Shown here one piece after another: positions 1 through 10,782 of a stretch of DNA of 64,000 nucleotides. The notes under the pieces were generated by a model that was not told the origin of the DNA, did not search any database, and saw only the letters and a program-made list of their open reading frames with translations. The translations under genes were made by a program, and so were the position numbers. Location of the stretch: NCBI GenBank assembly GCA_009617715.1, contig VTFK01000125.1, positions 496,001 through 560,000 of the forward strand, written 5' to 3'. Numbering within the stretch: the first letter of the stretch is position 1; each line of letters begins with the position of its first letter. This DNA comes from Plectrocnemia conspersa (taxonomy: Eukaryota; Arthropoda; Insecta; Trichoptera; Polycentropodidae).

Positions 1-2330
1 TTATTTATATTCAAAGAAGAATAGACGTTCGAAGACTTGTTCACAGTAGTTATATTTTTGAACAAAATTACAACTTACGAACTTTGACAGTAGTGCCTGT
101 ATTATGATACTTCCTCTCGAATTTGTTTTGGCTTTCATTGTTCTTCGTGCTCTCCCGTATTGCATATTACTATAAAAACTGGTTCGTATATTATACATTC
201 AAAATCATTAGTATACATTTGAAATATAACTAAAAATACTGTGAACCTTTTAAAAAAACATGAATTCCTGTGTACATTTTATTAAATCTTAAATTCTTAC
301 TTAATAGACCTTAGAAACAAAGTAATTCGGATTTATTTTTTTTGTGAGATATATAGATATAAGTTATGTCTAAACATAATGCTTATATCATATAATCATT
401 TTGTTTATATTCGAAAAATTATTCTCGAGATGTTGATTTAGTATAGTAATGTTCAAAACAGATGTAATTGTTTACATAAAATTTCCGTTTCGTAGGTACA
501 AATTAAATACACATTTAAATGTGTTTTTACTTCTTATATTTGCCAAGTCACTATTCCATTGATATTGGGCAATAAAAATTGGGACATAAAGTATATTTTG
601 GGGAACATGTGGGATGCCATTAAATTTAACCAGATCGACTGCGAGCGTCGCGTTTTTTTGTTTTTACACACCTTAAATTATGACCTGTATATTTTTAACT
701 TAATACTTATTGCGGGCGTTGAAAAGTTATGTTTATATTTAAATAACCTATATATTTCTAAGCATCCTAGGTTAAAGACTTGACGCAACTCATTGAGGAA
801 ACCTGTCAAGCGGTGATGGTCAGATTTGTAATAAAATAAATATGGACTAATAATTTTCTACGTCAAATGCCCGAGATATTTATTTTGTATTATTATTTGA
901 ACGAATCAACATGAGTTTATAAAATAGGACATTTAATAAAACGCTTTTATTGCATTACATTTTCTGAAAACGTATTGATTTACGAATCAATACTCTTTTG
1001 CTAATTATTCGTATGATTCGTAATATTTTCTGTTTTTCTTCTTTAATATTTTTTAGTTATAGGGATGCTATTTTTGTGAATTTTTTATTTTTTCTCTAAT
1101 TTTCCCAGTACAGTAAAATATTTTAAGACGTAAATAATTAAGAATATTATAACTAATAAAGAGATTATCAAAATATAATTTTAAAAGCAGTTTTTCGTTT
1201 CTTGGTCGGCAATATCGGTATTTACAGAATATTTGTCATCTCCATCGATTATGCCGCCATTCCTATTGCTATACCTAATTTCTAATTCTGCTCGTAACTA
1301 TCTCGAATTTAGGTTATCTATATATGTATTGTGCCTGTTTTAACATAAGGATCTTGTCTATGATTTTGTTTCATATTCAGGTCCGGCTCGTGGATTTTTG
1401 AGCTTCTGTGCAAGGCGTTAAAAAACATACATTCTAATATACAATACAATATGAAAATACACCATACAATACAAAAAATAAAATAGCGAACTAACAGTTT
1501 TTCATTTTTGGTAAAAGAAATTCGTCTGGCTTTTATTTTGCAAAACATCAATATTGAGAGGTTGGGCAATTTCATTTTTTATTGAAATTATTGCCAAGCC
1601 TTTTAATTTTTCTAGTCATGTTCGATTAAAAAGTTTAATTTCGAAAATGTTCTCTCTCCCTCGAGAATCGAAACGGGCAGAGTCATTAGTATTCTTAACG
1701 CGATTAATACATTTGGAAATAATTATTCGAGGTGAGAGTCGTAAATCCATTTTAGAAGTCATTCAGGTGTATTAATTATAAATAATAATTTAAATTCAGT
1801 TTTAATTCCCTCTCCTTCTATATCTTTTTTTTAAGTATAATAATTTTTGTAATAATTTACATTTTTCTTTTAATTACTCGTCTTCCATTTCAACATAATA
1901 CTTGATTTTATCAGGCTGTGGAATCATTGAATTTAAAAATTTCAATAAGATAATCTTAAAATATTAAATATAATTTTAATTATTTTATTTATTTATTTTC
2001 ATGTAAATAATAACAAAGGAGAAGGAACAAAAATAATTATAATAATATTTCTTAGGATTAGTGCCGCGCCATTGTATGTGTCTACAGGTGGGCGGTCGGC
2101 TTTTGTTGGGTATTTAATTAAGTGCATAATTACTTTTGTTTACTTCATATTTTTCCATTTTTTTACGACTCCAATTCCGCTTAAAATGCTCCGATGTCAT
2201 AGCCATTGATTTTATATAAAAAATCGAAAGGATTTTAAGTATTCTTAAATAATTCATAGCGCTTTTTAATCAAAATAATTGAATAAAAAAATGTTTTAAA
2301 TTATATTTTCGGATCAGAAAGTTCGGGTCA
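1..2330. other. AT-rich sequence, nothing recognised
   Basis: Only short chance open frames are present. No known domain, repeat end or RNA gene was seen on either strand. Confidence 0.5.
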
Positions 2331-3060
2331 AGATGATTCTTCGTCAAAGAAGTTTTTTCTTTTTCTACTGCGATTTTTGTAGCTCAAGATTAAAATTGTC
2401 TTTTGAATCTGCATCTATTGCAAATGTTTTTGCCTCTAAAATACATTTTTCGAAGAAATCTTCGCAGTTGCGAGACACGATCTGTCGTTTTTTGCATTAC
2501 AGTTGCTGTGGATTTCTACGTAAAAATTTACTTGTGAAATTTATTTCTGTAAGCACTTCGTGCCAGATCACCAATCCACAAATAAAATCAAGATTTTATG
2601 CAATTGCTTTCGCTGTTAAACGTGCAAGTGACTCTTTATCTGATTTAACAACTTCTTTTACAGCAGAATGAATGCCTTTCAATCAGTTTATATGGCTCTC
2701 TCACCTAGTTAAAAAATTGGCAATGCTTTGTCGATCCCAAACAAAATATGGTAAATAGTTTGGACGCTTTAACATTTTTTACAGCTTCAATTGCTCCTTT
2801 TACAGCATCAACGATGACTAGATTTAAAAAATGACAGACGCGTGGAATGAAAAACGTTCATGGGATGATATTTGCACTATGAGATTGATTGTACATTCTT
2901 ATACCTCGCATAATGACTCCATTGTCGTAATGCGTTTTGTATGATATTTTTATTCCCGTTTTACGTGTTTCTCTATCACCGGATCAATTTTAAGAAATTT
3001 ATCATTATATTTGGTAAATAATTTATCTGAAAATTCTTTAAATGCAATATTTTCTGAAAA
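2330..3060 (-). pseudogene. Decayed hAT transposase
   Basis: Reading the minus strand, a frame with internal stops keeps ESLARLTAKAIA, FICGLVIWHEVLTEIN and a following SKFL, the pattern of the region just before the C-terminal dimerisation segment in hAT-type zinc-finger transposases. Further upstream on the same strand come YDNGVIM and VCHFLNLVIVDAVKGA, matching the second catalytic-Asp region and the CxxH-like helix of that family. There are many stops and frame changes. The long open frame on the + strand here is only its antisense. Confidence 0.65.
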
Positions 3061-3239
3061 CATGGTTAACGTATTTTAAATGTTTCTCTTGAGTAACTCG
3101 CTTTAGTGTTTTACACTAAAAAATATATTTTTAATAATAGGTAAATAAAAATAAAGAAAAACGTCCAGCAGATTCATTGAAAATCCTGTATGAAATATTG
3201 ACTTACTAATGTTCAGAAACAATCTTGTGTTTAATATGG

Positions 3240-4640
3240 ATTTCAATACCGGTAATACCGGCATTGAGTCAAAAATTTCCCTTCGGTACTACCGGTATTA
3301 CAAAATAAAATACCGGTAGTACCGAAAAAAAATTATGCCTATAATGCTTGAAAGCAAAAGCGTAGAATAAAATGATACTCATTGTAGAGGACAAACTTGA
3401 GTAGTTTTATCGGAGTAGGATATCAAAGTAGAACAATAATATTCCATTTAGTCCAAGAGAGCTGAAATATCGACCCGCCCTACCTACCTATGCGAAAAAA
3501 TCTCACCTGCCGATATTTTAGCGCAAAAAATATTAATTCAACACGTTCGATACTTTTCTATTTTTGTATATGCGTGACATGTCAACATAAAAGGAATACA
3601 TTTGTTTTATCTCAGGCAAATTTAATGGTACTTAGCAGTTCCCAATAATTCTGTTATGTAACAGAGAAATATAACAGATAGGGAAGGCTGGCGAAGTGAA
3701 AACAATTCAATTGAATTATTTTTATTTGTACATTTTTATCACCATTCAGACATATTTTTACCCAAATAGTCCACGGAATATGCTTCACTAAACATTGATG
3801 CTAAATATATTAGCAATTATTCTTTTTAAATAAAAAAAGTATTTAAAAACAATTTAAAAAATAAACTATTCATTGGAAAATAATGCAATGTTATTTTATT
3901 CTGTTACTAACTAAAGATAGGTTGTAATATACGATTAAAATAAGTAATAATTAAAATGTGTTGCCGGGTGTTTTTTTTTAAATCAAACTTGATTTGTATT
4001 TAATTTTTTATTGTTGTAAAAACTAAATATTATAGCTTTTTATTACTTCATACTATTGAGAGTACACAAAAAATGTTTCAAATTTTTAACACACATTTGT
4101 ATAATATAATGTATTTAAAAATGCAAATTAATGCTTTTTTAAAATAATATAAATAAATCTCATCTCAATTAGAAAAATATCACAATCATCAATCATAATA
4201 ATGTTTTTTTTAAATATGTCGCATTTTGAACATAATATATATTTACTTTCTTGTGTGGATAATCGTAACTGAACAAAATTAATAAGTTAAATATTTTATT
4301 GGAATAAGTGGTAATTTTATTCGCCTAGTTGTCTGGCTCTTGGTATAAAAATTTAGATTTATTGTTTCAAAAAAAAATGATGTGGACCGCGATTTTTCTA
4401 AAAAAATATTTTTATGAAGATTAAAATAATTTGTGAAGTAAGTATTAAATTAATCGAAATAATTCCGGGGTATTCAAATGCTTTGGTTTTGCTAATCAAT
4501 AAACATGGTAAAGCATGCGAGCGGTACTAGGTTTATTTTTTCGGTCAATTAATTATAATAATAATATAGTCAATACCGGTATTGACCGTTTTTTCTCTCG
4601 GTAATATCGGTATTGAAAATTCCGGTATTCCGGTCGTATT
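3240..4640. repeat. Dispersed repeat, copy 1 (also at 34.5-35.3 kb)
   Basis: Shares ordered blocks with 34500-35340: ATAATATAAATAAATCTCA, AATATGTCGCA, GGATAATCGTAACTGA, TATTTTATTGGAATAA, and GAATGCTTTGGTTTTGCTAA in the second copy. Both copies carry palindromic CAATACCGGTATTGA boxes near their right ends. Here further ACCGGTATT/AATACCGGT boxes stand at 3245-3325, giving the element symmetric ends. It may be a non-autonomous transposon; the type is not clear. Confidence 0.6.
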
Positions 4641-6344
4641 TGTACAGTATAAATAACGATATTTTTCAGAATACCGCAATCGATTTGTGTGCAGAACGAC
4701 GCGATAGAATTTCTAAAAATGTTACTGTTTCAAAGCCGCAACGCACGTGCGCGCCTTTTTTAACTGGACGTCAGTTAGGTTTGCGTTTATTTCGGTCATT
4801 AAGAGATTGATTGTGTTTCGCAATGCGCGAAAAAATACCCACCAAGGGGACTGGCCATAGTCCAACTGGCGCGCGCCTTGCCTGCTCTTCCGTTACTGTT
4901 TTTAATGGGTCCTAGCTAGGTGTGCGCGTCATCCAACGAATGTTTAACCTTCGCTGACGTTGCTGAAGGATCTGTTCTGTGTCATCTCCAAATCATTAGG
5001 GAATTGTCAATATGCGATCCTTCAAACAATGGTGACCCACGATTCAATTACTGACTCGTCTCATTATACAAAAAAAAATGTTTGGATGACTAATATGTAT
5101 AATATTATACTATGTTGAAAACATCTAAAATCATTTATCAGATCGTAACATGGATTATGAAAGACTGTCGATCATAAATCCAAACCAGATGTCTTAGAAC
5201 ACAAGCTAGTCATAAGTAGCGGTTGTTTTATGCTCATTGTGAATTATTGGAGTAGTTTATTAAATTTGGAATTTCAAAAATTATTAATTACAATTTTAAA
5301 AAAATAATTATTTTAACGTTAATTTTGTATCCTCCGTTCTTGAAATATTTTATATAGATTACAGATACAAAAAATCACAAATATACAATATAAACGAATG
5401 GAAATTAATGACAAAAAAATCATATTATATGTATTATCACTATCGGTATCAAACGCTCGATGTAAATAAATATATCGATTTAGTTAGTATACAAATATAC
5501 ACCCACGCGTTCATACGTATTCGAGCCACGCGCTCAAAGCGAAAAATAAAAACAATCAAGCGGCACGCGAAAAGGATTCGAACTTTGCTAACTGCCGCAG
5601 TTAGCGGGTGAACTTACAAAAAAAAAGAAAAATCCATAAAAAGTGCTGTTTTGAGCAGAGTGCGTTCGTGACGGAATTCAAGTGCGCCAGAAATGTGCGT
5701 AATCTCTCTCGTCAGTTTTAGATAACTTTTCGCAATATTTGCTAGACCACTCTATTATGTCTGTTTTCTATCAGCCGAAATTTCGTCCGAATAAACCAGA
5801 GGGGTGTAATTAAATTTACGGTTTATTTTGATTGTGTGTTTCCGCATTTTATATTTTGCGATAAAATATTTTTAGACCAATGCCGCAAAAGCTTAACCGC
5901 AGATTGCATTGTTATGGCGAAACTCGGCGGCTATCAGATTTCTCGGGTCTATTTGAAACAAGCTTCAATGAGCTTTTAACAGCTTTGCGGTTAAAGTGTG
6001 ATTTATATGAAAGAGCGGGTGTATTTTCGTACACAGAACAGTTAATAATGAATACATGTATGTACATAAATAGAAGTAATTGATGTGTTTCAAATGATCC
6101 TATATTATTTATTTATTTGTAGATCAATGGATAGTAGACAAAATAATTTATATTGATCGAAAGCTTTCTATATTTATTACTCATGAAAAATATAATGTTT
6201 TCATATTTAATAATTTAATTTAAAAGTGTACATAGCGAATCTGTATCTTTATTATAATAGTATATTTATTAATTTACATTAGCAAATTGTGCATAATAAA
6301 AATATAAAGTAAAAGTATTGTAGAACAGTAAAAATAGTAATTAA
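4641..6344. other. Anonymous sequence, mixed composition
   Basis: A slightly GC-richer patch lies at 4680-5000 and another at 5500-5760. No domain or repeat was recognised. Confidence 0.4.
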
Positions 6345-6945
6345 ATTATGGCTGTCCCATAAGTCTGCTTTTTTATTATAAATTAACAGTAGTCGTATTA
6401 ATGGTGCTATTTAGTAACGGGATATTTTTGGTTTCGATATTTTCAACCTTAAATGAGATAAAATAATCTTAATTAAACTATGCTATTATACTTTACGAGT
6501 TTCAATTCTGTCATAATGCGACAAAAGCAGTTAAAATTATATAATGCCTTTAAAAATTTCGTTTCGGAATTTTGACATTGAATATCTACACAAGAGCGGG
6601 TTGTTAGTGAGGGTATTAGGGCTGCAATTAAAACAGATTTGAAATTAACGATACAGAAGCTACATCAGTTCACAAACATTTAAAAATTAGGAAAGGTGTT
6701 AATTTGCAGATAATGGGTATCTAATAAATTGTCTGAGGAAAATCTCGCGCAGCGAATCGCAATATGCCACTAATTAATTATTCTAGAACAGAAAGATTTA
6801 TTTGAGTCGAATTGTAACTGAAAATAAGAAGTGGATCCTTTACTTTAACACGCGATGTGAAAGGCAGTGGTTGGATGTCAAAAGAACAGGATTACAACCT
6901 AATAAGATAATGTTACGCATTTAATGGTATTTACCCCGAAAGTGA
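6345..6945 (+). pseudogene. Mariner transposase remnant, 5' part
   Basis: Across several frames the + strand keeps KLSEENLAQRIAIC, then ENKKWILY followed by RQWLDVKRTGLQPNK. This corresponds to the LSxxN / DEKWILY region of mellifera-type mariner transposases; the first catalytic Asp is replaced in the DEKW position. A start such as GGCTGTCCCATAAGTCTG at 6352 resembles a mariner terminus. Its C-terminal part resumes at 10090, beyond the inserted LINE. Confidence 0.7.
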
Positions 6946-7215
6946 TGAAAATTTGGACGGTTCATAAAATATTGCTGACGGTTTCGTGCAGTATTTTCGA
7001 GGTATATATTTCGTCTTCTGCTCAGTCGCTTCCTTCTTTTTGTTCTTGGTCTTCAGTACTGTCCATCAAATAAACTGAGCGCTCAGATTTTAAATGCGGC
7101 TTCTTCCGAGCCTGATTTGATTCCCGATTTAATTTTGAAGGGTTGCGAAGTCAGTTTCACTGCTCCTCTAAAACGTATTTTTATTCTAATTCTCAAGACA
7201 ATTTTGACTAGATAC
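6946..7215 (+). pseudogene. Non-LTR retrotransposon fragment, left of the hAT insertion
   Basis: Frames read ESDENLDGS and ADGFVQYFRGIY, then SEPDLIPDLILKGCEVSF and TAPLKRIFILILK. This is the pre-palm region of LINE reverse transcriptases (a helix on an island before the fP..WK motif). The sequence continues at 9422 after the hAT. The RT core between the two is missing, so the LINE was already internally deleted when the hAT entered. Confidence 0.65.
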
Positions 7216-9413
7216 CAGTGGCGTACGGTGAATGTTAATATTGGGTGTGCTATAAAAAATAAAAAAAAACGTACATTTTTTCATTTTTATTAGCCGAGGT
7301 TTTGGCATGCCTAAACTGCCTTACAGCTTTTTCCCATATATAAATAAATAAATAAACATCAAACCTAATCTAAAATATTATTATATAAAAATATCAAATT
7401 TCCAATAAACATAAAATTATAATGATTTATATATAAAATCTAATCTTCTTTCTTTAATCATAAATTTTTCTATCACACTGTCATAAAAAGTGCTCTTCTT
7501 TTTAATGTCCATAAGGATCCCTTTTTCTATTGAAATCAAGCTAAGGCCACATAGCCTTTCTTGGCCTTGGGTACTTCGATAACAATTATTAATTCGGTTC
7601 AGAGCAGAAAATGAACGTTCTGCTGAAGCAGTACTGCTTGGAAGAGTTAATATTAGTTTGCCTAATTTATCTATTTCCTGAAAACCTGACTCCAGATTAT
7701 TTGTGTTCATAAATTGTACAAGCTCATGAACAGATTTCTCTGCAAATTCAGGCAAATGATAAAGAACAGCAAGCTCATTTTTTAAACTTATATAATCAAA
7801 TAATGTTCCATAGAATTGTTGCAGTTTGGTAAGTAATTCATTTGGAAATTTTCCTTTATATTGCTCATATTTTTCTTTCTCCAGAAGGTGAAAATATTCC
7901 AATTTGGACATTGAAGAAAAACGGTTTTCAATTTGCTTACATATATTATCAACTATTGTATTAAATAGTTGGCTAAACGCGTGCTTTTCTTCAACAAGCA
8001 AATCATTACTCAGTCTTGGATAATTTTCTTCCGTTACATAAGAATCCCATAATGTTTCATAATTATTTTCCTGTTCATGTCTGAGTTGTTGCAAAATTTC
8101 GGTAACTTTCTTACAGCAATATAATATGTCAAAAGATTTGGATTGTAAAATGTTGTATAACACATCAGTTTTTCCAAAAAGGTTTGAAAATATGTGGAGA
8201 AGTTTTCTTGTTTCAAAATCTTCCAAAAAGCTAAGAAAACCTCGTGCTTTTATTACAGTGTCGGGGTCCCATAATTCACAATTTTTCACGACGTCTCGAA
8301 AAAAAGTCCGTAAATTCATTTCTGTATTTTTGCACTGTGTTACTTAACCGTGATGTGTAATTCCATCTTGTAGGTGTAACAGAAGGAAGTCTTCTAGCTA
8401 CAAACTCTTGCAAAGCATTTATTCGTTTGGAAGATTTCGAAAAGAATGCAGACAATCCATTTAAAGTTTGAAAGAATGATTTGCACACTTTTATATTGGA
8501 AAGACCTTGTTGTAATGTTAAATTCAACATATGAGCATAGCAGTGTGTAAAAATGGCCAATGGATAAACTTCGAGTACTTTGGCTTGCAAACCATTAATA
8601 TGCCCACTCATTACACTCGCCCCATCATAAGTCTGTCCAACTAATTTTTCTTGAATTTGAAATTCTTCAATTATATTTACAACGTGGCAAAATAAGCCAT
8701 CGGCTGTTTTATCAGAGCTAACGTCTGTAAAGCCAATAAACCGCTTTGTATATTCTCATTTATTGTCTTTATGCTTCATAAATAAATTGGGAAGAGGTGG
8801 ACGTGGTTTGCCAATTTTGATGATCTTCAATTTAATTTCATAGCTTCTTTTTGAAAATGGATTATTCAAAATATCTTCAACAGTATTCTTCATCATTATT
8901 GGGGTAAATAAAAAAATATAATCTAGAATAGAAAATTAAATATTGATCATATGTAAATAAGATAATAAACTATTTTACGCCAAAATATAAAAAAAATGAG
9001 TGACCTGTTATTGTGATATAATGTAATAAAAAAAAAAAGCAGCGACGGACGCAAGAGTTTTTGAAATACGTGCACCAAATTCGAGACCAATTTTACTACT
9101 GAGCGCTGCCAGCCGACAGATCGACTTCAGCCGTTAAATCTCGGAACAATTTACTTTAGTCGGCCGCCGCACTCAAGGTCGGCGCGCCACATGAGTAATA
9201 CATAGCGTGTCGGTCGCGCGGAAACTTTTAGAGCGACTGACAAATACCAATGCATACTATACACTGCATATTAAAATTTTATAATTTTGCATACTACTGT
9301 ATGCAAAATGATGTCGCTTTATGCCCTAAATTTTCTAAATTTCTAAATTTATATTTTAGATGGTTTTGCGGGTGTGCGCCGCACACCTAGCACACCCTGA
9401 ATATACGCCTCTG
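7216..9413 (-). mobile_element. hAT transposon, 2198 bp, with TIRs and 8-bp target-site duplication
   Basis: The left end CAGTGGCGTA...GGGTGTGCTA at 7216 and the right end, read inverted, CAGAGGCGTAT...GGGTGTGCTA are imperfect terminal inverted repeats. Both are flanked by CTAGATAC (7208-7215 and 9414-9421), an exact 8-bp duplication, the hallmark of hAT insertion. The element interrupts a LINE. Its transposase lies on the minus strand and is broken; the ~400 bases between that gene and the right TIR hold a GC-rich subterminal region. Confidence 0.9.
7417..8895 (-). pseudogene. hAT transposase (ZMYM/TTF-finger type), broken
   Basis: The N-terminus starts near 8895 with NPFSKRSYEIKLKI, resembling proteins of the zinc-finger MYM/TTF-hAT group. 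It then jumps to GFTDVSSDKTADGLFCHVV, so the zinc finger and about 100 or more residues appear deleted. GQTYDGASVMSG (second catalytic Asp region), CYAHMLNLTL and a long helical insertion follow. The C-terminus has TLPSSTASAERSFSALNRI and LCGLSLISIEKGI, the hAT dimerisation motif. Lesions: TGA at 8756-8758 and a +1 slip in a seven-A run at 8299-8305, after which the frame continues FFRDVVKNCELWDPDTVIKA. Only two visible lesions, so fairly young. Confidence 0.9.
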
Positions 9414-9421
9414 CTAGATAC

Positions 9422-10085
9422 TTCCACTAAATATCTCGGAATCACTTTTGAAAGCAAGTGGAGGTTCTCTCTACACATACACGACGTCTGTGATAAATCT
9501 TTCAAGATGCTCGGCTTTCACTTTGACGATCCGTCAGTTATTCACGTCCTCTATGACGCATTACTTCGTAGCATTCTTGAATCGGGATCTATAAATTGGA
9601 ACACTCGAATAACCAAATATTCTCTTTTAGTGGAAAAAATTCAAAAAAGGTTTTTAAGATACCTTTACAAAAGGACATTTGGTTATTATTCGTTCTTATA
9701 TCCCAGCGCCTTTCATTTAGGAGCGTTGGGATACGATTCGCCTAGTTCTCGCAGGAACTTGTATGTCGCTAATCATTTCTTCAAATTACTGAAGGGTGCT
9801 GTCGACAATCCAGCTGTTCTCGAGGAATTCCAGTTTTGGGTTTTAGAACGTATTCGAGAATTACGATCGCGTCCTCTTTTGATGGCCGTTGGGCCTAGGA
9901 CTTCCGCACTTGCCGACTCGCCTATGGCCATCCGGCTCCTTAATACGCTGGCATTAAACATAGATCTGTTTAATGACAGATACTTGTCCGCTTCTATGTC
10001 ATATAATTTTAATATTTTACGTTTTTTTTGTTTGCTTCTTTCTTTATATTATTTTAATTATATATATTTTTGTGTATTGAAATAA
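9422..10085 (+). pseudogene. Non-LTR retrotransposon 3' part (post-RT region), right of the hAT
   Basis: One open frame reads STKYLGITFESKWRFSLHI, VIHVLYDALLRSILESGS, EKIQKRFLRYLYKRTFGYY and ends PMAIRLLNTLALNIDLF. This is the C-terminal region after the RT domain in LINEs. The apparent protein start at 9360 lies within the hAT end and is artificial. The last part matches, inverted, the LINE inside the OGT intron at 55.2 kb, so they are one family. Confidence 0.85.
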
Positions 10086-10089
10086 TATA

Positions 10090-10300
10090 TGTATCCATGA
10101 AGACAATAGAAAAAATCGATTTATTTCTTTGGGAACTCCTTTCTCATCCTCCGTATTCTTTAGACATTGCTCCAAATGATTATCATATATTTAGATCTCT
10201 GAAACAGTTTTTAGATGGAAAAAATATTCTACAAAACAGATATAAAAAATGAAATTTATTGCTTCTAAAAATACATTATTTTATGAATCAGATATGAAAT
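10090..10300 (+). pseudogene. Mariner transposase remnant, C-terminal part
   Basis: VSMKTIEKIDLFLWELLSH and HPPYSLDIAPNDYHIFRSL carry the final Asp motif of DD34D mariner transposases (PPYSPDLAPSDY type), followed by LDGKN. It continues the protein begun at 6345, about 45 residues having been lost at the LINE junction. It is cut off by the MITE at 10325. Confidence 0.75.
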
Positions 10301-10324
10301 GCATGATAAAAACTCAATAATATA

Positions 10325-10782
10325 CAGTGAAATCTCTTTGTAACGAATACCGAAATAACGAAATTCTCAGTATAACGAATCTTCTATTTGTCCCTGAAAA
10401 ACTTTCATACAAAATGTTTTTATTGTAACGAAGACTGATCTCATTATAACGAAATATTTTGCTTCGTATTTAAGAATGACGTTACAACTTGACGAATTCA
10501 GTTCGTCCTTGACTTGGCGTGTGCCGGATGTGCTCACAAGCGACACTCAAGGTGTTTCGCCGACCTTCAAACTGTTTTTATAAAACATTTTTTTAACAAA
10601 TTTTATTGTGTTCATTAGTGTCCTTAAAAATAGACAAAATTGATCTGTCAATTTTGTTAAAGGTTATTTTGATGTTGTAGTAATATGGTAATTAAAAATA
10701 AAAAAAAATATATCATCTTACATTCAATATAACGAAATTTTTTCTTCGGTCCCGTGAGCTCCGCTATACTGAGATTTCACTA
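10325..10782. mobile_element. Pogo-type MITE, copy 1
   Basis: Starts TA|CAGTGAAATCTCTTTGTAAC and ends CTGAGATTTCACT next to TA. Inner repeats of TATAACGAA/ACGAATAC follow each end. The CAGTG...TAACGAA termini and TA target are typical of pogo/Tigger elements; no transposase remains. Related copies are at 28675, 43710 and 45128. Confidence 0.85.

Noticed and set aside
2333..2671. 112-codon open frame on the + strand
   Set aside because: The minus strand reads as a decayed hAT transposase, so this frame is its antisense.
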